Assembly: GCA_002382085.1 (NCBI GenBank) | Contig: DFZK01000004.1 | Span: 45,425-109,424, forward strand | Origin: Sulfurospirillum sp. UBA4058 | GTDB taxonomy: Bacteria; Campylobacterota; Campylobacteria; Campylobacterales; Sulfurospirillaceae | Length of the DNA stretch: 64,000 nucleotides | Reading direction: 5' to 3' | Shown here: positions 45,009 through 53,363 of the stretch, piece after piece | Layout: each line of letters begins with the position of its first letter | Position numbering within the stretch: the first letter of the stretch is position 1 | Translations under genes and position numbers: made by a program | The notes under the pieces: model-generated | Database searches by the model: none | What the model saw: only the letters and a program-made list of their open reading frames with translations | Told to the model about the DNA's origin: nothing

Positions 45009-45136
45009 GGCTAATCAGCTTCGAAATAAACCCTCTCTCGATACGGTTGAGACACGATGGGAGCCCCGAAACGCTTACGCTTATTCGTCCCATCGGCTCA
45101 AGGTATCTCGTTCAGGTTTTTTCTACGCGATTAGCC
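45009..45136 (-). ncRNA. Conserved structured leader element, copy A (before metY)
   Basis: About 128 nt on the minus strand between cysG and metY. Read 5'-3', a closing stem GGCTAATC/GATTAGCC encloses a helix AAACC/GGTTT, then GATAC/GTATC, then TTGAG/CTCAA, then a hairpin with stem CGATGGGA/TCCCATCG. Most of the interior is identical to copy B at 48734-48859, while the closing stem differs in sequence but stays paired. It starts 2 nt after the cysG stop. I do not recognise it as SAM, TPP, cobalamin or FMN riboswitch. Confidence 0.75.
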
Positions 45137-45148
45137 TTTACATGTAAA
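45137..45148. repeat. TTTACATGTAAA palindrome forming the cysG stop codon
   Basis: A perfect copy whose minus-strand reading TAC ATG TAA supplies the last residues (Tyr-Met) and stop codon of cysG. It directly abuts leader element A. Confidence 0.8.
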
Positions 45149-46406
45149 TTATTTTGCCGCTATTTTCGGCGGGTATAATGTTCTCTTTTGCGACACACTC
45201 GCCTATGATTAAGACCGCAGGTGTGGCACATAGTGCGCTCATTTTACCTAAATTCCCCACAGTTCCCACTATCGTGATCTGATCTGGAAGGTCTATCTTC
45301 GAGACAAATGCCGCAGGAAGATGAGGGTCGATGTTTTGTTTTGCGATGGCATCTTCTATTTTTTGTGCAAAACTGTGTGCCATCAAAACGATCACCGTAT
45401 GCAACGGCTGTTTTAAAATGCTTACCCAGTCATCGTTAAAAAGCGTCTCACGAAGGTGTGCCGAGACGATGGTCACGCCTTTGGAGATGTCGCGAATGGT
45501 CGGCACAATGCCTGAGACCGTGCACGAGCGAAATGCGGAACTCACCCCGTTGATGACCTCAAAAGTGATGCCATGCGCATTCAAAACCTGTTTTTCTTCA
45601 CCCAAACGTCCAAATAAAAGCGCTTCTCCGCCTTTCAGTCGTCCGACAACTAAACCTTGTTTGGCATATTCGACCAAAAGTGCGTTGATCTCGTCTTGAC
45701 TTTTGGAGTGAAAACCTTTCTTTTTGCTCACGTCGACCACTTTACATGTAAGCGGAATAAGTGCTCTAATCTCCTCGGAAACGAGCGCATCCACAAGTGC
45801 CACATCAAGCAGTTCAAATGCGTTTAAAGCGTCCAACGTGAGGTTTCCCACATAGCCCGTACCACAGCTGATGAGAAAGACTTTTCCCACACCCTCTTTG
45901 GCGATGCCACGCAATTTTTCCAAATCACGCTCAGGCTTTTTGCGCTCGTTTTTCAGACGTTCAATGAGTGACGTCAAATCGCGCGGTAAAATCCGCTCGA
46001 TCTTGTCACGAATCATTTGCGCAAGTGTCGGTGAACTCCCACCACTGCTGACCGCGACTTGAATGTCTCCACGACGGGTAAGCGCACTAAAGTAGAAGTC
46101 GCACAGTTCGGGGACGTCCACGACATTGAGCCAAAAGTGCAGATGCGGTTTGAGTGCGACAAGACGCTTGGTTACTGCTTCATTGCCACTCGCGTCTATA
46201 ATCACCTCAAATCCCTTCGCATCTTTATCTTCAAACGCTTTACATGTAAAGATTTTGGACGCAAAATAATCATCCAAAATCTCATGGGCTACTATTTCAT
46301 ACGCAAAATCAAGGCTATCGAGCACGCGAGCTTTCTGCGCGGCGACTTTACCCGCACCAATCAGAAGCGTTTTTTTCGGCGTTAGCGCGATGCCTAAGGT
46401 ACTCAT
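45138..46406 (-). CDS. cysG: Siroheme synthase CysG-like (dehydrogenase/chelatase plus uroporphyrinogen methyltransferase)
   Basis: Makes siroheme for the adjacent sulfite reductase. The N-terminal Met8/CysG-like domain (LLIGAGKVAAQKARVL, then NVVDVPELCDFYFSALTRRGDIQ) occupies residues about 1-150. It is followed by a uroporphyrinogen-III methyltransferase domain (FLISCGTGYVGNLTLDA, then GRLKGGEALLFGRLGEE). It overlaps the reductase gene by ATGA. Three palindrome copies lie here: LTCKVV, FTCKAF and the stop codon itself. Confidence 0.88.
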   Translation of the reverse strand: MSTLGIALTPKKTLLIGAGKVAAQKARVLDSLDFAYEIVAHEILDDYFASKIFTCKAFEDKDAKGFEVIIDASGNEAVTKRLVALKPHLHFWLNVVDVPELCDFYFSALTRRGDIQVAVSSGGSSPTLAQMIRDKIERILPRDLTSLIERLKNERKKPERDLEKLRGIAKEGVGKVFLISCGTGYVGNLTLDALNAFELLDVALVDALVSEEIRALIPLTCKVVDVSKKKGFHSKSQDEINALLVEYAKQGLVVGRLKGGEALLFGRLGEEKQVLNAHGITFEVINGVSSAFRSCTVSGIVPTIRDISKGVTIVSAHLRETLFNDDWVSILKQPLHTVIVLMAHSFAQKIEDAIAKQNIDPHLPAAFVSKIDLPDQITIVGTVGNLGKMSALCATPAVLIIGECVAKENIIPAENSGKIIYM

Positions 46407-48682
46407 TTTTTTACGATCCTTACGCGCCAGCCATTGCCTTCTTTGGTGGTGGCTTCCACTTTGTGTCCCTCTCCTGCGACGGATTTTGGAACATTGTCTA
46501 TCGGTGCGCCATCATCGAGTAAAATTTCCAAAACTTCACCACTTCCAATTTTGGCAAGTTCCATTTTGGTTTTCACAAAATTCATCGGACATGCAACGCC
46601 ACTGAGGTCTTTAAAATGGGCTGATTTTTCCTCTTTGACTTCTGCTGCAGCGAGTTCTTTTTCTTTGGCAAATTTCAAGGTATTGTCCATGGTGTCGTAA
46701 AGCTTGATGACTTCCTCTGCTAGCTCAATGGATTTTTCGTCCGCATCACCCTCTAGCATCGTGCCAAAGTAAGCGTTAAGGAGCGTTGTGTCGATAAAAT
46801 GCGTTTTGAAGGCTTTGAGTACGCCTGCTTTATCGCGTGCATCTTCGCCGCGTGTCACAAGGAGCATACGAGCAGACAAAAGACGAATCAGCTCGTAGTC
46901 TTTCTCCTCTTTTTCAAGCACCTCTTTAAGGGCTTTTTTATCGGCTTCGATGAGGTCGTACATACCCGCACTACATTCGCCCATGCCTCTACCTTTGAGA
47001 GAGAAGAGCTCTACGGCATCGTAATCAAAATACGGATTTTTATCCTCTTTGAACGAAGGAATATCGACGTATTTTTTGCTGATTTCGGTGATGATGGCAA
47101 GTCCGCCATCGTCTATCCAGTCGGCGAAACTCTTATACGCCTTTACATGTAAGAGCCATGTGTCTAAAACTTCTTCCACAAAAGCAGGAACATGAAATGC
47201 CGCAACATCGCCCGCTTTTTGCGCGTACACACTGCCATCACCGCTTGTTCGAGAGCCTGCTACGACGTTGTAAGCAGGATACGAATAGCCTTCATTACGT
47301 TGTACTTTTCCAAAAAAGCCAAGATCGCCGATGAGGTGTTTACCACAACTGTTTGGGCAGCCTGAAAGGTGGATTTTAAAGCCTTGAAGTGCGTCATAGT
47401 CACGTTCATCCATAAGTTTATTGAGACGTTTTTGAATCGCATCGACCGCACCACGAGGGCGTGCAATGCCAAGCTGACATGTTGCCGCACCTGTACATGC
47501 GACCATATCGCCAAAAAGTGTTGGTTTGGAAACGTCTTTCGAGAAGTTTTGCAAGATGTCATGCAAACTTGCCATTTGAGGCGCTGTTAGGTTTCTGATG
47601 TAGAGGTTTTGATCGCCGGTAAAACGAAGCACATCTTCACCAAACGGAAGCAGAGCATTGGCAAGAGCGCGCGCATTTTCAAAATGAACATCGCCTAAAT
47701 GTACCGGCACTTTACAGCCATAAAGACCTGCTTGTTTTTGAGCGTAAACATAGCGGTTCCACCATTTTTTAATGTTTTCAGGAACAGTGAAAGGTTCATG
47801 TGTTGTATCGCCCTGTGTACGCTCAATCTCGACGATCGGCATTTCCCAGTCACCTTTGGCTTTGAGCGCTTCGATTTCGACATTGACCAGTCGTCTAAAC
47901 TCATCCATGCCTAACTCTTCGATCAAGAAGCGAAGGCGTGCTGCATGTTTGTTTTTGCGGTTACCGTTTTGATCAAACACTTGTTTGATCGCTTGAGCGT
48001 ATAAAAAGACTTCGGACTCAGGTACAAAATCAAGAAATTTACTGCCCACGCGAGATTTCGCACCCATGCCGCCTGCGACAAAGAGTTTAAAGCCTTTGAG
48101 CCCGTTTTCGATTTTGGCAATAAAGCCCACATCGTGAATCGTCGCATAACCACGGTCTGCTTCTGAACCACTAAACGTGATTTTGAATTTGCGAGGCAGT
48201 GCAAACGAGTCTTTTTGCTCTAACATTTTGGTCGTGAGCGCAAGCGCGTAAGGTGAGACGTCAAAGACTTCATCGGGTGCTGTTCCTGCAAGGGGGTCTG
48301 CCATGATATTACGTACGGTGTTACCGCCGCCACCGCGACCACTCAGACCAATGCTGTGCAAGGTTGTGATGATGTCGATGATGTCTTCGATCTTGACGTA
48401 GTGAAGCTGTGCGCCCCCGCGTGTGGTGATGTGAATCGCCTCGTGTGCGTACTTTTCCGCCAAATCAGCGAGCGATAAAAGCTGTGTAGGGGTTAGAATG
48501 CCGCCAGCCAGTTTAATGCGCACCATAAAGGTGTTGGCTTCACGTTGCTCATACACGCCAAAAGGCACGCGCATCGTTTTAAAAGTCAGCTCATCGAGTG
48601 TGCCTGCTAAAAATTCGGCATGGTTTTTTTTGAAAACTTCGAGGTCATCGTAGACCATTTGGGGGATAATGTAGTGGCTCAT
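46403..48682 (-). CDS. Siroheme sulfite reductase fused to a C-terminal TusA/SirA domain
   Basis: A 759-residue protein. The main part is a nitrite/sulfite reductase: siroheme-[4Fe-4S] cysteines are seen in ACTGAATCQLG and SGCPNSCGKH. A linker of about 150 residues follows. Residues about 690-759 form a TusA-like sulfur-carrier domain with the CP motif VACPMNFVKTK. The fusion suggests that sulfide from sulfite reduction is handed on as persulfide, probably to HcyS (inference). The start follows AAGGAG. Neighbouring cysG makes its cofactor, and leader element B lies upstream. Confidence 0.87.
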   Translation of the reverse strand: MSHYIIPQMVYDDLEVFKKNHAEFLAGTLDELTFKTMRVPFGVYEQREANTFMVRIKLAGGILTPTQLLSLADLAEKYAHEAIHITTRGGAQLHYVKIEDIIDIITTLHSIGLSGRGGGGNTVRNIMADPLAGTAPDEVFDVSPYALALTTKMLEQKDSFALPRKFKITFSGSEADRGYATIHDVGFIAKIENGLKGFKLFVAGGMGAKSRVGSKFLDFVPESEVFLYAQAIKQVFDQNGNRKNKHAARLRFLIEELGMDEFRRLVNVEIEALKAKGDWEMPIVEIERTQGDTTHEPFTVPENIKKWWNRYVYAQKQAGLYGCKVPVHLGDVHFENARALANALLPFGEDVLRFTGDQNLYIRNLTAPQMASLHDILQNFSKDVSKPTLFGDMVACTGAATCQLGIARPRGAVDAIQKRLNKLMDERDYDALQGFKIHLSGCPNSCGKHLIGDLGFFGKVQRNEGYSYPAYNVVAGSRTSGDGSVYAQKAGDVAAFHVPAFVEEVLDTWLLHVKAYKSFADWIDDGGLAIITEISKKYVDIPSFKEDKNPYFDYDAVELFSLKGRGMGECSAGMYDLIEADKKALKEVLEKEEKDYELIRLLSARMLLVTRGEDARDKAGVLKAFKTHFIDTTLLNAYFGTMLEGDADEKSIELAEEVIKLYDTMDNTLKFAKEKELAAAEVKEEKSAHFKDLSGVACPMNFVKTKMELAKIGSGEVLEILLDDGAPIDNVPKSVAGEGHKVEATTKEGNGWRVRIVKK

Positions 48683-48700
48683 AAGTGTAACTCCTTGTTG

Positions 48701-48710
48701 TTACATGTAA
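48701..48710. repeat. TTACATGTAA between leader element B and the sulfite reductase start
   Basis: A perfect 10-mer copy 18 bp before the reductase start codon, between the structured leader and the AAGGAG ribosome-binding site. Confidence 0.8.
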
Positions 48711-48733
48711 AAAAGTAAAGCGCGTTTAAAAAT

Positions 48734-48859
48734 GTAAAACAGCTTATGAAACAACCTTCTATCGACACGGTTGAGGCACGATGGGAACCCCGAAACGCTC
48801 CGCTTATTCGTCCCATCGGCTCAAAGTGTCTCTTTCAGGTTATTTCTCCGCGTTTTACT
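48734..48859 (-). ncRNA. Conserved structured leader element, copy B (before sulfite reductase)
   Basis: About 126 nt, minus strand. The closing stem is GTAAAAC/GTTTTAC, where copy A has GGCTAATC/GATTAGCC. The third helix is GACAC/GTGTC, where copy A has GATAC/GTATC, a compensatory pair change. The core GAGCCGATGGGACGAATAAG and the return strand TCCCATCGTG are the same in both. It lies between hcyD and the reductase gene. Confidence 0.75.
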
Positions 48860-48878
48860 TTGAACTGCTCTACAGACT

Positions 48879-49274
48879 TTAAATAATGTTAATTTCTTCT
48901 TTTTCAACCGTTTTATTTTTAATGATAAATGACTTCATATCAGGCGTTTCAGCCGCTAATGAAACAATAATATAACTCACATTTGGGTCATACGCCAAAC
49001 GAATATCTTCTTCGCTGGGGCGTGCGGGTGTTTCGGGGTGTGAATGGTACACCGAAATCAACCGAAGACCCTCTTTTTGCGTCTTTTTAAACGCATCAAA
49101 CTGCTCCTGTGGATCAAAGCTGAAGTGCTCGTTGCTCGCGTCCGTATTTTTCATAGGGATGGCATACTTCACTTCGCCATTGATGCCTGCAAGATAACCA
49201 CACGCTTCGATGGGATTGTCTCTAAGCGCGTGTGCGACGATCTCATCGTACACGCTTTGGGGCATCGTAATCAT
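48879..49274 (-). CDS. hcyD: HcyD-like JAMM/MPN metalloprotease
   Basis: A 131-residue JAMM-domain zinc peptidase. The metal motif is VYHSHPETPARPSEED (HxHPxT...D), with the upstream Glu in NPIEACGYL. In Wolinella HcyD trims the residue after the Gly-Gly of HcyS to expose a terminus for thiocarboxylation. The neighbouring carrier here ends GGGA, just such a precursor. It overlaps hcyF by 4 bp. Confidence 0.87.
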   Translation of the reverse strand: MITMPQSVYDEIVAHALRDNPIEACGYLAGINGEVKYAIPMKNTDASNEHFSFDPQEQFDAFKKTQKEGLRLISVYHSHPETPARPSEEDIRLAYDPNVSYIIVSLAAETPDMKSFIIKNKTVEKEEINII

Positions 49275-50077
49275 AATTTTGCCTCACAGACCACCGCTTC
49301 GTAATCTTTGATCTCTTTAATTCCCTCACCACCACAAACGCGGCATTTAGGGTTTTTCTTGAAATTGACATTTCTAAAGTTCATCGTTTTGGCATCAAAC
49401 GTTAAGAGTCTGTTGTAGAGTGGCTCACCGACACCGACGATGTATTTGAGTGCTTCTGCGGCTTGAATGGTTCCAAGCATACCTGCAACCGCACCTAAAA
49501 TGCCCGCACTTGAGCAGGTAGGAATTGCATTCGCTGGTGGTGGGCTGTCAAACACACACGCGTAGCATGCACTCTCGTGAGGTTTGATCGTCATCGTTTG
49601 TCCACCAAAGCGTAAAATGCCGCCGTGAGAGTAGGGGACGTTTGCGAGCACACACGCGTCGTTGATGAGAAATTTAGACGAGAAATTGTCCGTTCCATCA
49701 ATCACGAAATCGTAGCCTTTCACGATGTCAAGGATGTTCGATGCGTCCAAAAATTTTTGGTACACGGTGACTTTCACATTCGGGTTGATCGCCTCCATTT
49801 TTGCTTTGGCGGAGAGCACTTTGGGTACGTTCACATCTGCTGTAGCATGAATCACTTGACGTTGAAGGTTTGAAAGATCGACCACATCACCGTCTACTAT
49901 GCCTATCTCACCCACGCCTGCTGCGGCTAGGTACAGTGCTACAGGAGAACCAAGCCCGCCCGCACCAATGACCAAAATCTTAGAATTGGCGATCTTTTCT
50001 TGACCTTCGATCCCTACATCTTGGAGGATGATATGGCGTGAATAACGCTCTAATTCCTCATCGCTAAAATCTTTCAC
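49271..50077 (-). CDS. hcyF: HcyF-like ThiF/MoeB/E1 adenylating enzyme
   Basis: A 268-residue protein that adenylates the C-terminus of its ubiquitin-like partner. The nucleotide loop VIGAGGLGSPVALYLAAAG and RYSRHIIL near the start are typical of MoeB/ThiF. A zinc site is formed by ACYACVF and CRVCGG. It sits between hcyS and hcyD with ATGA overlaps, so its partner is HcyS rather than ThiS or MoaD. Confidence 0.87.
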   Translation of the reverse strand: MKDFSDEELERYSRHIILQDVGIEGQEKIANSKILVIGAGGLGSPVALYLAAAGVGEIGIVDGDVVDLSNLQRQVIHATADVNVPKVLSAKAKMEAINPNVKVTVYQKFLDASNILDIVKGYDFVIDGTDNFSSKFLINDACVLANVPYSHGGILRFGGQTMTIKPHESACYACVFDSPPPANAIPTCSSAGILGAVAGMLGTIQAAEALKYIVGVGEPLYNRLLTFDAKTMNFRNVNFKKNPKCRVCGGEGIKEIKDYEAVVCEAKL

Positions 50078-50280
50078 GCACCACCTCCCATGAAGTATAA
50101 AAAGTTGATCTCATCATTCTCTTTGAGTGTAATTGTTTGGTATTCGCCTTGTTTTAAGAACTCATCATTGAGTTGAACAGAGACCATTTCTGGCATTTCT
50201 ACATTTTCAATGACCAGCAGTTCAGAAAGAACGATACCGTCCTTAATCTCTTTTACATCGCCGTTAATGGTTAATTTCAT
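50074..50280 (-). CDS. hcyS: HcyS-like ubiquitin-fold sulfur carrier
   Basis: A 68-residue ThiS/MoaD-fold protein ending FMGGGA. The residue after the terminal glycines shows it is made as a precursor needing HcyD cleavage. After adenylation by HcyF it would carry sulfur as a thiocarboxylate to MetY for homocysteine synthesis, as shown in Wolinella. AAAGGA precedes the start. Confidence 0.87.
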   Translation of the reverse strand: MKLTINGDVKEIKDGIVLSELLVIENVEMPEMVSVQLNDEFLKQGEYQTITLKENDEINFLYFMGGGA

Positions 50281-50301
50281 AGTTGTCCTTTGTGTGTCAA
50301 A

Positions 50302-50355
50302 TTTAAAAGCACCAAGGGTGCGCGGGCTCTCTGCCGAAGAGAACCCAGTGTTAAC
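50302..50355 (-). terminator. Hairpins between cysN and hcyS (terminator or attenuator)
   Basis: On the minus strand a first hairpin (about 50323-50346, CTCT/AGAG core with GGG/CCC closing) is followed by GCACC-CTT-GGTGC (50309-50321). TTTTAAATTT comes next, an intrinsic-terminator arrangement. It ends about 22 nt before hcyS and could separate the cysHDN transcript from the hcy genes. Confidence 0.55.
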
Positions 50356-50376
50356 GTAGCTTTGAGAGCTTTGCCC

Positions 50377-51786
50377 TTAAAGCGTGTTAAGAGTTCTTGT
50401 TAGAACTCGCCTTAATTGGAACTGGTGTGGAAAATGTTTACGAAGTAGGGCAAAAAGCTCTTCTTCAAATTCCGCATTGCTACTTGCTTTGTCGACTAAA
50501 ACATCATTTACATGTAAAGATTTCGTGCGACGGTTGGTGTACTGCTCTAAAACTTCTGTGATGATACCACCGCCAGCAATGTCAAACTCATCGACGATGA
50601 CAAAACGACCGAGTTTTTGGTTCTCCGCGAAAAGCTCCATCGCTAAAAGATCATGCACCCTAAAGACCACGCACGCCGCTTCATGACGACCCACACTTGG
50701 CTCATCGGCGCGGTCTAGCGTATCACCGTCGATGACGCGTTTGATCTCTTCAAGATAGATCGTGCTTTGGGCTGAACCGATCTTGATCTTGTAGGGTTTA
50801 TCCAGTTCGAGTGGTTTTGCACCCAGCCAGAAAAGATTGGCTTCAAAACGGTTACTCACCTTTGGAGCGCTTTGATCGGCACGTGCGACCACTTCGCCGT
50901 TGCGCACGTAAATCTGCGTTTGAAGCGTAAATCCAACGGCTTCGCTCTCTTTGACACTGCTTTTCACAGGCGTGTTAAAACTCTCGATGCTTGCCACGCG
51001 TGAACGTTTCAAGGAGGGGTAAAATATAACTTCATCGTTTACATGTAACGCTCCACTGCTCACCGTTCCCGAGTAAATACGTCGGTCGTCGTTGTCGCGT
51101 GTAAATTTGTACACATCTTGCAATGGCATTCTAAAATCATCGTTCTCTTTTTCTTCCACGCTTTTGAAACTGTCTAAAATTTCTAAAACGGTTGGGCCTT
51201 TATACCAAGGCGTCTGTTTTGAATGTTCAATAAGGTTTACACCTTCTCTAGCACTTATTGGGATGAAAATATCGCTTTTAATCCCCAGCGTTGCGAGGTA
51301 TTCTCTGTACTCGATTCGAAGCTTATTGAAAGCGACTTCGCTGAAACCTACTAAGTCCATTTTATTGACCACGATCGCGACTTGTTTGATGCCCAAAAGG
51401 GAGAGCAACATGCCGTGACGTTTGGAGTTTTCCGCTACACCTTCCTTGGCATCGATAAGAAGCAATGCCGCTTCCGCACGAGAGGCTCCGCTGATCATGT
51501 TTTTCAAAAATTCGATGTGACCGGGTGCGTCGATGATAATGTACTCACGTTTTTTACTTTGAAAAAAGACGCGCGCACTGTCTATCGTAATGCCTTGTTT
51601 TTGCTCATCGGCAAGTGCGTCAAGCAAGAAGGCATACTCAAAGGGACGTGCATTGTTTTCGCACATCTTTTTCACACTCTCTAGTTTTCCTTGTGGCAAT
51701 GAGTCAGTGTCGGCAAGCAGACGCCCGATGAGCGTACTTTTACCGTGATCGACATGCCCTGTGATGACAATATTGAGTCTTTGCAT
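50377..51786 (-). CDS. cysN: Sulfate adenylyltransferase subunit 1 (GTPase)
   Basis: GTP hydrolysis drives APS formation by CysD. The 469-residue protein has G1 GHVDHGKSTLIGRLL, G3 DAPGHIEFLKNM and G4 NKMDLV, followed by EF-Tu-like beta-barrel domains. There is no fused APS kinase. The start overlaps the cysD stop by 1 bp. Two palindrome copies encode LHVND. Confidence 0.94.
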   Translation of the reverse strand: MQRLNIVITGHVDHGKSTLIGRLLADTDSLPQGKLESVKKMCENNARPFEYAFLLDALADEQKQGITIDSARVFFQSKKREYIIIDAPGHIEFLKNMISGASRAEAALLLIDAKEGVAENSKRHGMLLSLLGIKQVAIVVNKMDLVGFSEVAFNKLRIEYREYLATLGIKSDIFIPISAREGVNLIEHSKQTPWYKGPTVLEILDSFKSVEEKENDDFRMPLQDVYKFTRDNDDRRIYSGTVSSGALHVNDEVIFYPSLKRSRVASIESFNTPVKSSVKESEAVGFTLQTQIYVRNGEVVARADQSAPKVSNRFEANLFWLGAKPLELDKPYKIKIGSAQSTIYLEEIKRVIDGDTLDRADEPSVGRHEAACVVFRVHDLLAMELFAENQKLGRFVIVDEFDIAGGGIITEVLEQYTNRRTKSLHVNDVLVDKASSNAEFEEELFALLRKHFPHQFQLRRVLTRTLNTL

Positions 51787-52664
51787 TACATATATCCTTC
51801 TTTTCTGAGTGCCTCTAATGTTCCGCCGCCGTCTTTATCTTGAGCCCTTCCTGAACGCTCCGCGATGTCTTTGAACTTCCCACTGGTGAGCTCTTCGATA
51901 ATCTCTTTTGGGTTACGTGCTTCCGAATCCACCGGAGCAGTACATGGAAAACAGCCTAAAGAACGGTAGCGTTTACCATTGCCGTTATTAAAGTAAAGGT
52001 TGATAATCGGTATGTTTTCTCTCTCGATGTACTCCCAAATATTCAGTTCGGTCCACTCTAACAGTGGGTGAATGCGCACATGCGTACCCGGAGCAAAGTC
52101 CGTTTTGTACTGATTCCAAAGCTCTGGCGGTTGGGTACTGGCATCCCATTCACTTTTTTCATCACGTGCTGAAAAGACGCGCTCTTTGGAGCGGCTGCCC
52201 TCTTCATCGGCACGTACGCCTACGATCACACCCGTATACGGCGCTCCGTTTAACTCATCTTCCCACACTTTTTTGTAAGGGTTCCATTTGCGGCGTGCCC
52301 ATGTGCCATCCAGTGTATGTTTGAGCGCGTCACTTTTGAGTTTTTTACAGCAACTAAGACGGTCTAATCCATTGACAAACGTTTCACCCTTCGCAAGGGC
52401 TTCTTTATTTTGCCCAACGACTAAGTTTAAGTCCCATTGCACAGCGATTTCATCACGGTACCTGATCATTTCTGGTACTTTAAACGCCGTGTCGATGTGC
52501 ACCAATGGGTAAGGCACATGGGAAAAAAATGCTTTTCGTGTCAGCCATAACAGTACCGTGCTATCTTTGCCGATGCTCCAAAGCATGGCAAGGTTTGGGA
52601 AGCTTCGATACGCTTCTCGCAAAATATAGATACTTTGGGCTTCAAGTCTGTCTAAATGATCCAT
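51786..52664 (-). CDS. cysD: Sulfate adenylyltransferase subunit 2
   Basis: Adenylates sulfate to APS. The 292-residue protein belongs to the PP-loop ATP-pyrophosphatase family: SIGKDSTVLLWL near residue 35, then VGVRADEEGSRSKERVFSARD and GCFPCTAPV. cysH lies 3 bp upstream and cysN overlaps downstream. Confidence 0.94.
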   Translation of the reverse strand: MDHLDRLEAQSIYILREAYRSFPNLAMLWSIGKDSTVLLWLTRKAFFSHVPYPLVHIDTAFKVPEMIRYRDEIAVQWDLNLVVGQNKEALAKGETFVNGLDRLSCCKKLKSDALKHTLDGTWARRKWNPYKKVWEDELNGAPYTGVIVGVRADEEGSRSKERVFSARDEKSEWDASTQPPELWNQYKTDFAPGTHVRIHPLLEWTELNIWEYIERENIPIINLYFNNGNGKRYRSLGCFPCTAPVDSEARNPKEIIEELTSGKFKDIAERSGRAQDKDGGGTLEALRKEGYM

Positions 52665-52667
52665 TAC

Positions 52668-53363
52668 TTATTTCTCCTTATGCAGATGCAATCCGCACTC
52701 TTTATGTTCGGGGTTCTCCCACCACCATCTGCCTGCTCGTATGTCTTCGCCCTCTTTGATGGCGCGTGTACAGGGTTTACAGCCGATGCTTTTAAAGCCT
52801 TTGGCGTACAAGGCGTTGCTTGGAATCGCGCTTTCGCGCATGTAACGCTCCACCTCTTCGTCACTAAAATGGGTGAGTGGGTTGAACTTTAACAGTTCAA
52901 ATTTCTCATCGAATTCGACCAATTTAGTGTCGCTTCTCGTGATCGACTGAGCGATGCGAATTCCACTGATCCAACCATCATATCCTTTAAGAGCGTTAGC
53001 TAGGGGAACGAGTTTACGCACATGACAACACTCTTTACGAAGGTTGATGTCATCGAAGATGCCATACTCCCCGACTTTTTCTTCGAGCGCTTTGATCTGC
53101 TCATCGTTCGCACTAAAGCGTTTGATCGTGATGCCAAAAAAGGCTTCAATCTCTTTTTCATATGCGATGGATTCATCAAAAAGCTTGTGTGTTTCAAGCG
53201 TGAATACATCAAAATCAATGCCCGCTTTTTGTGCCAAAGCGATATTGATGGCATCTTCATTTTGATGGCTAAACGCCAAAGTAACCTTGAGCGATTTGCT
53301 ACCTATAAGTTCTTGCAAAAGATGAATCGTCTCTGCGATTTTGGTTTCGTATGCGAGGCTCAT
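52668..53363 (-). CDS. cysH: APS/PAPS reductase
   Basis: Reduces APS (or PAPS) to sulfite. The start is the ATG of MSLAYETK, overlapping the DUF2061 stop by ATGA. An earlier ATG 48 bases upstream lies inside that gene. FSHQNEDAIN is the PP-loop region. The cysteine pairs KECCHVRK and GCKPC bind a [4Fe-4S] cluster and, with the late ECGLH motif, indicate an APS-type reductase. There is no apparent APS kinase in the cluster, which agrees. Confidence 0.92.
   Translation of the reverse strand: MSLAYETKIAETIHLLQELIGSKSLKVTLAFSHQNEDAINIALAQKAGIDFDVFTLETHKLFDESIAYEKEIEAFFGITIKRFSANDEQIKALEEKVGEYGIFDDINLRKECCHVRKLVPLANALKGYDGWISGIRIAQSITRSDTKLVEFDEKFELLKFNPLTHFSDEEVERYMRESAIPSNALYAKGFKSIGCKPCTRAIKEGEDIRAGRWWWENPEHKECGLHLHKEK

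Noticed and set aside
45009..48859. The paired leader elements as SAM-I, TPP, cobalamin or FMN riboswitches
   Set aside because: None of the conserved cores of these classes could be found in either orientation. A covariance search would still be decisive.
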